DNA from: Oikopleura dioica
Taxonomy: Eukaryota > Chordata > Appendicularia > Copelata > Oikopleuridae
Assembly (NCBI GenBank): GCA_907165135.1
Contig: OU015568.1
Location: 2,736,501 to 2,800,500 of the forward strand
Direction: 5' to 3'
DNA: 64,000 nt
A model generated the notes under the pieces. That model was not told the DNA's origin. It saw only the letters and a list, made by a program, of their open reading frames with translations, and searched no databases. Positions 1-12,449 of this stretch are shown here, piece by piece. The position numbers and the translations under genes are program-made. How positions within the stretch are numbered: position 1 is the stretch's first letter; each line of letters starts with the position of its first letter.

Positions 1-3000
1 TTTAGTCGAAGATCGGACGGTGTAAATTGTGTGGAGGTACCATTCTGCCCCGACATTCACCTGAAAAAATAGAAATAATATCAATAGTTATTTCACTAAA
101 AACCGAACTAACCTGAAAAAGCGGAGTAGAATCCATTCTGAAACCATCAGATCCTGGCTGCTCGGTCAATCCTTTAGCCGAAGGATCATCGACGGCCAAA
201 ACAGCATTGAAGGGAACTGAGTTCAAGTTGTCATCTTCTGTGTCTGGCTGCTCTTTATCCTGAAAGCAGTTATTTAGACCACGATAACCAGATTTAATGA
301 CGTACGATGACTTTGAATCGGTAAAGAAGGAGGTGAGAGTCAGCTAGACATCCATATTCGCTGTTTGCTGGGTTGTATTTGGGAATGTATCCTTCAGATC
401 CGGAGCACAAGAAGACTTTTTCGATGTTGACGGTAAATCCTTCGCCAAGAGACTGGACGGGATCGACTTGGACTCGCCCATAAATTTGCGCACCTAAAAT
501 ATCAATAAGCCGATTTCTAGAATAATCGATACATTACCTTCTGGGAAAGCAACATCAGAGCTCTCAGTGACTTGGATGGCCGAGTCGGCAGTCCAAAGAT
601 CTTTCTTGGAGAGAAGCGAGAAAGTAGTGTTCAAGGAGAATTGTTCAGCAACTGGATCGGAGACTTGTTGGGCACGGAGAGGAAGGGCGAATTCGACTGG
701 CTCCCTCGGATTGCCTAAAAAGACCATATTAGAAGGATTTTTTCGGGAAATATTTAATTTCAGAAATTTTCTTCCGTTGATTTCTTGTATCACTCTTTTT
801 TACTCTTTCAACAAATGTGAACTGAATAGGCTCGGGAAGTAAAAATTTAACTTACACTTAGGAGGATCGGAATAAGTCTGATCATGCGAAACTGTGCAAG
901 GAATCAGTGAAATCTTGTAGTCGCCAGAGTAATCCGTGATAGCATAGTTCGACACGAAGCTCCATTGCTGCTCGGGAGTACTGTAGGTCTTATCGGATCG
1001 AATGAGATTCAGAGTAAAGCTCAATTCAGGGTGCTGGACAGATGTAACCGTCGATTCAGCAGCGCTAGAAAAAAAGTGAGTATTTTGTTGGAGAAAGAGT
1101 CTATTAATAAGAGATCAAGGAGTAAGAATTGTGTGAGTGAGTGATTATTTAGCACCAATGTTATGGAAAATGAACTTACGTGTATCCTACATCAGGATCA
1201 TCCTCGCTAAAAATGAAATGATGAAATGATCATAATGAACGGTGAACTTGAGCTACTAAATGACAAAGAACAAGTGTGCTTCACACGTGAGTTTTCGACT
1301 TTTCTAGAATAATACCTTCCAGGATGTTCCAGGACAAACATTCCAGTGAATCGAGCTACAGTCTTGAATCGGACAACGAGTCGGCCATCAGGTCTGATTT
1401 TCATCGACGTTGGGTAGAAAGTGCCTAAAAGGATGAGAAAATGAGAATTAAGAACTGAACAAACCTGGTAGAGTCGACTCTGGAGGAGTGCCGATTCCGT
1501 CCGTCCACATTTTTGCGGTGTCATAAACGAAAGTCAATCGCAAATTTGTCTCGAGGTCGAAATGTCTCCATGGAATTCTCGTCGGCGAGTGGGAAATGTA
1601 CGAAACATACAGCGGCACCGACAGAGTAACATACGAATGAATCAAGTTCAAGACCTAACAACTATTATTCCTTGTCTATTTGAAAAAGAAAACCTGTCCA
1701 TCTGTTGTGATTTCGCCTCCACAAGCTTGCTGAAGCTCAGACATGTCGTACCATGACTCGAACTCCCAAATACATGCTTCGAGATTGAGGTTTTTATAGA
1801 ATTGAAGAGTTCGCTCAGATCGTAGGTTTCGATCGAACTGGTAAGGCATCAGGTCGTTGTCAGAGTAGATTTTGGGATTGGAGGTAGCATTTGTCAGGAA
1901 GCCAAAATTAGTACGCACTTCTCGCGGAAGAAGCAAATTTGAGCAACTAGAAATATTGTTCAGGGGAACGAAAAAGTGATTCACTAAGGAAGGCTAGCAT
2001 GCAGTTATCGTGCTTATCCTATCAATTTTTGGTTAAAAATCATGGATAAAAGAATTGATTAGTTGAGTTTTGAGCATTTTGATATTAGATTTATGACTAC
2101 GATTTGTCACCTATGCATTTGTGCGAGGAACCCACTGAAATATTTATTATTTTCAGTTCATTTTGTTGTTATCAGCTATGCTGGAGTTCTGCTAGTGAAA
2201 CCCTATGCATACTTAAAATTAAGCAAGTGGATACCTATGCTGTGAGCTTCGGGTGGAATCTTCAGACATTGTGAATTCAAAGTTGGTAAGCTGTTTTGTC
2301 GAGATAAGAGGAATAATGCCATCAGTGTGAGGTAGAATCACAGAGACCTTGATGGTGTTTGGATGATGTTCGTCGTCTCCGTCGATGTATCGGATTTTAG
2401 CGCTGAATGGATCAGCTCCCATGACACCTTAAGGCCAGATGAGTTTCTAGCTTGAATAGAAGAGGATACCTTCTTGTCTTGGAGGACAAATTCCTTCGTT
2501 AGAAATCTTGACAACTTCAGAAGCAGACTCTCGTCCCGGCTCGCCATTATTTTTGACAGCTCTTGCGTGGCACTGGATTCGAGAACCGACGCCAAAGTAA
2601 ATTGAGTCAAGTGTGATTCGATTAACTGTCGTCATAAAAGTTGTTGCAGACACGTCCTTTATAAATTTTTAACAAGAGAAGAGAGACTTAGATTTACCTG
2701 AAGAGGATGAGTGGCTCCGTTTTCGTCGCTTGGCGCGCTGACTTGCCATCTGTACTCAGTCATTTCATTGTCAATCTGCTCGTCTTCGCAGAGGCTTTGG
2801 ACTTCTTCAAAGACGTCAGATTTCGGGTCGCAAGGGGTGACACAAACGACGGGGTATCCACTCTTTGGCTCTGGAACAGTAGCCGCGGCATTCTTCAACT
2901 TATCGTAATCAGCCAAGCTGATGACTTTAGGACTCGTCGGGAATGTAACGTCCGCGAGGATATCTCGCTGCTTTATGTAAACAATTGTTCGGGGCTGAAT

Positions 3001-6000
3001 TATCTCCGGATCGACGCCATTTTCTGGGATGGGATCCTTGATCCAAACGGTAAAGCTTTCCCTGATTTCTTTTCTCTTGTCGTGGAGAATGTCAACTTCG
3101 AAACAGCACTTGTCATCGTCCCGTTCAATTTTGATCATTTTCGAGAGCGGAATGTAGTCAAGTCCAGAATCGGCATTGCCATCCTTAGTATGTATCCGGA
3201 GCTCGAGTTCGCCAGCAAGATCACCAGTTCTGACGACGCAGATTCTCAATCGCTGGGTATTTCCTTCCGCTGGCTCGACAACCTCGTACAGTGGCTTTTC
3301 GAAGCCAACAGTTGGCTGGTCTCCATCATCCTTGATTTTCACGAGGGTGTCAAATCGCTCACCAAGTTTTGCTCCGACTGGCGAGAGAGGAGTTCCGAGA
3401 ACAAGTCGAAAATCTTCAGTGGATTCGAAGCTCTCGTCATTAACGAGCTCGACATCGCATTTTGCGACAGTTTGTCCAGGGACAAATCGAACGATGGAAA
3501 CATCGGTGTTTGGTCGCTCAATGTAATCCTTAGCCACTTGAGCTCCAATTTGCCGGGTGTAGCAGCGGACAGTCGTTTCCTGGTTCAAGTCTCCTTGCCG
3601 GATGATCAGAGCGGTTGCGTGGGCTTCGCTCTCCGAAACTTCTACATCTGGCTTTTGGAATTCGACAGAGGGCTTGTCGTCCTCTCGGTCATCTAAAATT
3701 CACTTTAACCCTTGTTTAAATATCATTTTGAGTCAATCTCGGCCGAAATGAGCTGACCCCTCTTAGATTGAATTCAAAGAAATAATGCAAGTCATAAAGT
3801 AAAATAAAATGAAGTGCACTTAAACTACGATCGTAGACATCCATTTGGCGGCATGAATTTCTTATATTCCTGCCGGCTTCGAAAGTAGATCATCTATATA
3901 AAAGGAAGAAAAAGAAGAAGAATGTTTCGTCTTTTTCTACGAAAATGAGAATCACTTTCGTCCCGATTTTCTTCTTTTTTGTCTTTGTAAGTGCCGACCG
4001 AAAATTGGACGCAGATGGATATCTTGACGTAAGTTTAAATAATTACTCATGAACTAGAGATACTTTCTAGAGAAATTTTGGAGGAGCGAACTGGAAAAGC
4101 ATCAAGGAATTTTTTCGGCATCGACTCGGCGGACTCACAGATCCGATTACCTCTTCTGCTTTTATTTAGTTCTTGATTAAAACTCACCGATAGTAATCTT
4201 CATTTCATTTGGCTGTCCGATAGCACAGTCCTCAGGCATGCTCAAATACACTTCGAATTGTTCGAGTCCTTCCATGACTGGGTTGCCTAGATCATCTAAG
4301 ATTGTTACAGTAACGGTGGCGCTCACTGCTTCCGGCTCAAAAGTTACGACCTTGCTGATTGCTACGTAGTCAGATCCGGCCTCGGCTGCGTGATATTTTA
4401 AATCAGCAATGATGTCATCAGCAGATCTTCGTCTTCTATTTGCACTTGCAAGAGAGGTAGGGATATTTGGAGATCGAGAGCGAACAATGACCGACGATTC
4501 TCCGGTCAGATCGGATCCGCTTCGGAGGACTTGGAATTCTACTTGTCCGACGTTTTCCTCAACATCGATATGTTTTACGTTAAATTTGACAACTGGAGTA
4601 TCAGCGGGGTCCTTGAGAATAACCACTTTTGTTTCATTCATTTCTTCGTCGATTCGACCACCGGTTGGTTGAGACAAGACGACTGTAAAGTTTTCTTCTG
4701 GCTCGTAAAGCGAGTCATCAATGATTGTGATTTCGCAGAAAGCTTCCTTCTGACCAGGACCGAATCTAATGACGCTTTGGTGCGATTCCGGTCGAGAAAT
4801 GAAGTCGAAATACGATTCAAGTGGGATTGGCCCAGTTCCGCCGGCTGAACCAGAAACAGTGCTGCAAATGACGGCTAGTTCCATCGAAACATCGCCAACT
4901 CGTTGGATGGGAACTCGAAGGATACCGACATTCTCGACAGTATCAATTTGTGGTTCAGGAAGGAAAACGGTCGATTCATCATCTGGGTCGATAATTTCGA
5001 CTGTCGCTCGTGAAGGTTCCTCGATAATTGTCATGATTGGATCAGAAAGTTGAACCTCGAAGTTTTCGGCTTCTTCATAAATGTCGTCGTCGAGAATGCG
5101 AATCTTCCAGACTGCATCGGTTTGCCCTGGATTAAGCTGAACTTGGTTCGAAGAAATAGCTTCGTTCTTGAAATCCAGGAGTTTTTCAGCAAGAACATCG
5201 ATCGTATTGACACTGACGAAGGCTGTCTCACCGAGATAGCCTCTTCTAGAAACGGTGACAATGAGTTCTTTGTCAGCTTCGTCGACAGTGATCATTTCCT
5301 TGGCAAGTGAGGTGAAACTCCAGCGGCAGATAAATTTCAGATCTTCTCGCTTGTTTCCACCTTGGTCGACCAAATCGAAAATGATAAAGTCCTCTGTTTC
5401 TTGGACATCATCGTCAAGAGCGTATCGGATTGCCTTGTCATCAATATCTTTTTGTGTGAAGTAATCGACTTCTTGAGGAACTTGCGCAGGAAGAGCCTTG
5501 AGAATTCGGCCATGTCTTGGGAGTTCTTTGATCTGGTATTTGAGGTCTGGATTGAAACTGTCTCTGTCTGTGGCTCTTAGATGCTTCTTTGTTATTGTGA
5601 AGGTTTTGGTTCCGTCCGCGTTTTGCTCGACGTAAGAACCGGGTTTGTTCACCACGAGTTTTGGAATTTCATCATCAACTGGGACAATGTCGATGGGGAA
5701 AGTCACCGCTCCACGATGAGTGTCTTTGAGTTCAGGGAACAAATAGAAGTCATCGTGAGTGCCGTCGGTAACAAGGAATCGGAATTGGTCTTTCGTGCTT
5801 TCGCTGCCGTCATGTTTGTAGGTGATCTTGTTGTTCTTCAAATCCGCAAGAGTGAACTCAGATGCGATAAAAGATCCGTCAAAATTGAGACTTCCATGGA
5901 TTGGGTCACCAACGATTGTGACTCGAACTTGCGAATCATCAGTATCTTGGTCTTCGATGGAAACTTCAAAGGGAGAAATAAGTTTCTCAGCGCCTTCATT

Positions 6001-9000
6001 CAGTCTGATTCCGTCGACTTTGACCACTGGAAGCTTGTTATCAATGGGCAGAATATTTACACGGAATGTTCGGTAAACAGTATTCGTTCCATCAGTCACG
6101 GAAAATTCAAAAGCGTCCATTCGAATCTCATCATCTGCCGTGTGAACGTATCGAATCTTTGAACCGACCAGTTCTCGCATCGTGAATGTCGTTCTTTTCT
6201 TGCCGGGGCTGTCAGTAGACTCAAGATGGCCCTTGATCGGCATTTTGTTCACCTTGAAGATCAGATCCAAATCGTTGGAATTCAAGTCTGAGGCCTGAAG
6301 AAGATCAGTAGTGATCGTTCTTCGTCCATCTTCAGGAAGAGTAAGTCCCTCATTGAAGACCATTGGGTACAATTTGTCCCCAGACTCGATTTGGATGAAG
6401 AATTTTCTGTCAATAAGTCGATTGAGACCATCGGTGACTTCGAAAACGAAGTAGTCTCGCTGTTCATCAAGCGATTGAAGCGAATCTAAATTTGTTATCA
6501 AATCGAAATTCCGGATAACTAAGAAATTTCACTACAAAAGACTGGCAAGCAAAATTTTTCTCGGCAGACTTTACAGATGTAAGCGAGCAAACAGGATAAT
6601 ATAAACTACAAGACTATGAATTTTGGTCAAAATCCAAAATTTGGGATGAAGGAAGAATTTAATCAAATGACGAGACTCGGATTCAACAACAAAAAGAGAT
6701 ACTATTACCCGTTGTTGAAGATGACGTAAAGTCACTAAAATAGTCCGCCGGCGACAGGGCGTCTGGATAAAAAACAGTGTTACATAAAGAATATAAATAT
6801 GCGCGTATACTTGGCAGAGCAAGTATACAAAGCTATTCTAAAAAACGAAAAAAGAAGACTCACCTTCTCCACGTTTGTAAATCACTCGATTTTCCCAAAG
6901 TCGGCGCATTTCGAATACATCTCCTTCTGAGAGATATCGACCGTCGGGACTTCCATCGTCCATTCTTAGAGTTCCAAGTCGAGGTGGATGAGTGATGATG
7001 ATCATGAGGTCTTCATCTACACTGTCCAAGTCAGTTACCTTGAAATAATATTAAAAGGCCATAAAATAACTGGAAAATTTTAGAAATAAACTGAATGATC
7101 TGAATTTATAAAACAATACCCTCCTGCATATGGATTGTACATTGCGAATACCTTCAAAATATCAGCTCCGATTCTAGCGCTTCTATCTTCATGAGCCATT
7201 TGAAGTCCTCTGTTGATCTCAACTCTTGGCGTCTCATCATCCACAGGGATAATATCAATTGGGATAGTCTCGTCAGTCACATGTTTTCCATCAGTTAACT
7301 GAAGCTTGATCGAGTCTTCGAAGTTTTCAGAATCGTCATGTTCGAAAGCGATTTCATGAGCCTTGAGCTGCTCACAAGTGAAGGAGTCGATCGATTCTGT
7401 CGATTCAAGGGTGTTCATTCCGAGGTAAATTATCTTTCCAAATTTCGGTGGAGAAGTGACGATGAAGGTTAATTCGTCGAAAGGAATGTCAAGGTCGCGG
7501 CAATTCAAAATGCTTTCGTCCAAATTGAGAATATCGCCTTCGCGAACTCTCCATCTCGAGTATTCAATTTTTGGTTCCTCGTCGTTGACAGGATTGATGA
7601 TCACAGTGATCTTCTTCTGGATGCTCTCATTATTCTGCTTGTCTCTGCAACGGATCCAAAATTCATCCGCAGTCGGCTCGTATCCCTTGTGAATGGATTG
7701 GACGTAGTTGATAAACTCGTTAGGAAGATCGGCTGCTCGGAAATCGGTGATGGCTTCTCCCGCTCTTGATTTCTCGCTGCCGGGGAGAGGAGAGATGTTC
7801 TCAAGGAAACCAAATTCTGGCTGCGGGTCGATTCGGCAAATAATATCTTCTGGGCTCGTATCTGCATCATTGATCTCCAAGTGCGATGGATTCACGGAGC
7901 TCTTGCTTCCTTCATCGACAGTTATGCTTTGAAGGACAGTGACAAGTGGGAACTGATTGTCGACAGGGATGATACGAACATGAGTTATGATTTCCATACT
8001 TTCTGCTCTTCCGTGAATGTCTTGAGCCTGAAGAATGAAGAGATCTTGCACCTCTTCTGGTCCAATTTCTTGGTTGTTGTGCTGGTACACGACTCGTCCA
8101 TTCGCCAAATCAGCGGTTGTTACCGGCTGGGTCATTGCTGGCAGAGCAAGGCCATCTTTCAGCAACTGGCCCTTCTCAGGCTGCTTGACAATTGTAAATG
8201 AGAGGTCCTTGTCAGCAGCTTCTGGTGGTCCCAAGAAATATTTAGCGAGGGTCAGCTCGGTTTGGGATCTTTCAGGAACGACAAGAGTAGTTTCAGACGG
8301 GTTTCGCTGAGTTGGCTCTGGAATCACGGGACGAGGGATGACGACAACGTCGACATTCACAGGGAAGGAGTGCATACCGTCGGTTACTTCGAGTCGAATG
8401 ATGTCTTATTTGGCTAGTCATTGTAAGTGTTATTATTTTCATTGAAAACCATAATTTATTTATTGAGTTGGAGGAAGGAAATATTTTTAAAAAGATTTCT
8501 TAGACGGCTTATGATTTCAATTTTCAAATAATTCAAATTTCAAGAAATAATAAGATAATGCTGATTCAAAGGGTGCATAAAACATATTTGGCATGAACTT
8601 TCAAGCTCTCCCCTAATTACGTCCGCTGGCATCATGACTTTGCGCGCAATTATGGCAATAAAAGCGCACGCACCTGATTCTAACGCTTATGATTACCTTC
8701 ACTCAATCGCCCTAAAACATCCAAAGACCGTATCAAAAATGATTAGCCAGTTTCCTGAAATATCATCATCACCGTTGTTTGCATATGAAATGTCACCAGC
8801 GACAATATCAAGCTTGAAAAATTCTGATCCAACTTCAATCTTTATATCTGCGATTCGCAGCTCTCCGTGAGCAGGCTCCTCGAGCAGCATAAATGCTAGG
8901 ATCTCATCGGCAGTGTCCATATCCGTTACGTCCAATTTATCTTGCGTCACGGTCACAGACTCGCCCTGCATCACCTGCAGGCCCATGTTGGTAACGACCG

Positions 9001-12000
9001 GCTCGGCGTTGTCCATTGGCATGAGTTCGATGGTGAAGCTCTGATCATAGAGTGTATTTTGCATGGCGTCGGACACGTGATAGTTAAACTGGACAACGCG
9101 GCGGACAAGCCCCAAATCTCGGTTCGGAGCTTCGTAGACGATTTTCAAATGGTTGACCATTTGCTGGGTGAATTGCTGAACCTCCTGGTTTGTATCTGCC
9201 CAGAGAAGGCGACCCATTGATTGGCCGGTAGCGACATCGTGAGGTTTTGTCGTGATGTCAATCACAACTTCTTCTGGTGGAGATACATTATCGACAAAGT
9301 TGAAATTTGATTTTCGAAGCGGCGCTGTTTCGTACTCATTCACCCTCATTCCAAGAGTACAGGGGTAGAAATTGCAGCGGGGTGGATCATCATCACGTGG
9401 GTGGATGAAAATTGTGTAGTTGAATGACAAGCCTGTGTTGCCCCGAATGTCTGATGCTGTCAATTCGAGCTCTTCGATTTCAACATTCAGTTGGTTTACT
9501 CCTGCGTTGTGCATGTACTCGACCTGCTTTCTCTGCACTTGCTCGGATGTGAAGGTTCTTGTGACAGTCCATTGCCCCTCATCGTTGAGGACGAACAATT
9601 CTCCTTTGGTGAGAGGATTCTGAAGAGTGTAAAGAGTGGGGCCATTGCTGTCAATATCGACATCTTCGAGGTCAATCGTGACATTGGAATTCTTGTAAAT
9701 TTCAGCGCCGAGATTCTTGATGATCTGAGGAGGTTGATCATCGATTGGAACGATCCAGATAGGGAAAAGAATTTCAATCGAGCTTTCTCCATCCGAAATT
9801 TCCATAATAATGTTGTCAACAAATGTATCAGAATCATCGTGCTGATAGACAACCGAGCATGATTCAATGTCGCTTCCGGAGAACATGTCAATCGCCATTG
9901 GTCCAACAAAAATTTGGCCGTGCTTGGTTCCATCAAGGACACGAAGATTCAAATTTCCCGTTGGAGTGTCTTTGTCTGTCAATTTTAATTCATCCGGACC
10001 GATGCATCGACGACTTCCTTCGTAAAGAATGAGACCATTGTTTTCCATGGCGAATGGTGTGTCATTCTCCATCGCCTGGATTTTGATGTAGAAAGGGACC
10101 CAAGGAGAGGTTCCTCCATCTTCGTCGTGGATCCGGAAATTGACCTAAGAATGAAGCTGATTATTAGATTCAAAAGATCTTTTTTTGAACGAGTTTTTAT
10201 GTTAAATGGATGGTTTTTGGCATATTTTTAACTTGGCGGAATATAAAATGATGTTAATAAAGTGTCAAATGGGATGGCAATGGTCAGGTGTGTGTCCTAA
10301 GGCTTGTGCCCCGGGGCGTTACCTTCATTGTCGACTGTATTTGGGGCTATATTGAAGACTGTTAATGACAATATAAAATTGACGAAAAACACAGGACGGA
10401 AACGAGGGCGCGATAGGGTCAAAATGGGGTTGTTAACCCTACTATGGTCTTTTCCGCCCGATACTTCAAAAAAAAAGAAATGTCAAAACATTTCAACTCG
10501 AAAATTTTTGAAGAAAATTTCTTACAGAAAGGAGTCGGTCAAAGGCAGAATCGGCCGCTGGAGGTTGGAAGGCAATTTTGTTGTCAAGCAGTTCCGATTG
10601 GTAAAAGCTCAGAATTGGTCTCGTTCGATCATCAGTGGAAACAAAGAAGCCGGATTTCGGTTGATCATCAAATTCCACGACAAGTAGTCTTTCGTCTGTT
10701 TCGTAGTCTTTTCCGAATAGAACGTCTCGTGTCAGGGCAGTAAGGATAAATTGATCGACGTAGAGTTTCAACTCCGCTTGAGGATCGACATTTGGCGGCT
10801 CGTTTTTCGCAGCAGCGCGAATGTTGATCTGGAGGTCGAACCATTCTCGCTCGTGAACGAAGCCGGACTTGTCTTCAATCTCGATCAGAAGCGGTTGATG
10901 ATCCTTGTCAGGAGTGCCAGTAGCGCCAGAATGCCTGTAATAGATGCCGGAATTAACAAAATCGTCGCAGGTAGATCTGACAGGAGCGTAGGCCAATTTT
11001 CCGTATTTGGGCCAGATTCCAATTTTCGGATTATCAGACAAAAAACGCCGGTCGAAGGGCGGCGATCCTTCGAAAATTGGATAAACTTCGCCGAGCAATT
11101 CTTGATTGTCGATGTAAACTCGCTCTGTTGGGCGGTATGCCTCGGGAATTGTGACGAAGCATTCGAGCTCGGTACTGTCGGAGTAACTGTAATCATCGGA
11201 GGAGATGAAGGAGGTGATCGATTTTGTCGGGTCGAAGTCGATTTTGAGGATGGTGGAGTCGATTGCTTTGGATTCTCCGGCGAGTCGTGTTACTTCTTTT
11301 TGAGAGTTCTTTTACTTTTTAACCGGCAATTCCGGGCACTAATTTACTGAAATATCTTGAGACATCATACCCTAAGCTGCAATAATTCTCAAAAGAAGGT
11401 CCTTAACGGAGCCCACCAGGGTGGCAAATCCGTAGTTATTGATGAACGTGACACTTTTTAACGACCGTAAAAATGTCCCTTTTGAACTTACTCGGCTGAA
11501 CAAAAATCTCGTAAAAATGCCGAAAACGGTCTTTGTTCCTGACGGCTTTCATTTCTAACAAAATTAGAATTCTTAAGAACTCTTCCTAAGTCATTAAAAT
11601 CTTTAATCAAATCGTGCGGCGTCAGCAAGACTTCAATTTCGATTTGAAGTGGTAAAATTTTCTTCGTCGTCCTCGTTTCATAATGAACTTGTAAAGATAT
11701 CCTGTCGCTTCTGGGCTCTGCTCGCCCGTAATGCTGGTAAAATACTTCATCTTCGGTGAAATCGCATGGGAAGCGATCGACGTTCAATTCTCCAACAACC
11801 TGTTCGATGGGAGAGGGGAGGACGCGAACTTCGCACGTGTTCCCTCCTTCCGCAGAAATTTGTAGATGGGGCCATAAGGGGCTTGATCGGCCAATCGGAA
11901 CCTGAAAAATTTGATTTGAGAAATTTTGGGAACCATAAAAGAAAATCGAAAATTTTGTGTATTGTTTTTATGTCTTAACTGATTTGATTGTTAAGACTCT

Positions 12001-12390
12001 AGATTTTGAAGAATTGGACAACCAATCATTGCTGTGTTATGAGAATTCTTTACTAAAACGATTTTACAGAATAAGTGAACTGAAACACTTGTCAATGGGA
12101 CGCTTCAAGAAGCCCAAAAAGCTCCTTGAATGCCTCTCAAAATCTTCCGAAACAGGACAACTTGAACCTGCTTTATTTGACAATTTCGATATGAATCAAT
12201 GAAAGAGTACCTGTATTTTTTCATTTTTGGTGACAATTCGGGCAGGCGCGCGGTCCGGAGGTGCAAAGCCTGTTTCAGTTTTGAAAATGTAGTCTTTATC
12301 GCGACGATCAGGTGACTCACAAGGCGATTTAGAAAAGGCAAAAGTGATAAGCTCGATGCGATAAAAAATTATGGTCTGGGAAAAATCTGT
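1..12390 (-). CDS. FREM2: FREM2-like extracellular matrix protein (partial; 3' end outside the window)
   Basis: Large basement-membrane adhesion protein of the FRAS1/FREM family, read in about 19 visible exons. In transcript order: an N-terminal family-specific region (about 12390-10520, with the motif [14 protein letters not shown] followed by a PCDF block), many CSPG repeats ending in acidic calcium-type loops (10145-5300), about five Calx-beta domains (5300-2707), then the conserved cysteine-poor C-terminal region (2656-1, with motifs such as [19 protein letters not shown] and [15 protein letters not shown]) that FRAS1 and FREM2 share. No von Willebrand C or furin-like repeats precede the CSPG repeats, which favours FREM over FRAS1. 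The transmembrane end expected for FREM2 would lie beyond base 1. A run of four arginines (RRRRSADD, about 4430) is a possible convertase site. The first methionine was not found: the most upstream recognised exon (about 12210-12390) begins at an acceptor, so a short signal-peptide exon is missing. Introns are GT-AG; the one at 3693-4187 holds a nested gene. Confidence 0.9.
3894..3904 (+). promoter_or_regulatory. TATA box of the nested peptide gene
   Basis: The sequence CTATATAAAAG lies about 45 bases before the start codon of the nested small gene, the spacing seen for several other genes in this window. It sits inside an intron of the opposite-strand FREM2-like gene, so it is best explained as an independent promoter. 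Confidence 0.6.
3945..4169 (+). CDS. Small secreted peptide nested in a FREM2-like intron
   Basis: Two exons (3945-4028 and 4071-4169) separated by a 42-bp GT-AG intron encode 60 residues. The protein opens with a clear signal peptide ([17 protein letters not shown]) followed by a short basic and aromatic tail (middle part [20 protein letters not shown]). A TATA box lies just upstream. The stop codon is 18 bases before the splice donor of the host gene, and an ATTAAA-type signal overlaps the host intron edge. The whole gene lies within the intron 3693-4187 of the FREM2-like gene, on the other strand. I do not recognise the family. There are no cysteines and no dibasic sites after the signal peptide, so it could be an antimicrobial-like or signalling peptide; that is inference only. 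Confidence 0.6.
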
Positions 12391-12449
12391 ACTCAAATAC
12401 CTAAATTCGCTTTTTTTGAAAAAAAAAAGTTCAATTCAAAATGAAGCCG

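Noticed and set aside
2707-3696. 329-residue open frame on the plus strand
   Set aside because: Antisense shadow of the Calx-beta exon of the FREM2-like gene; composition follows the real frame.
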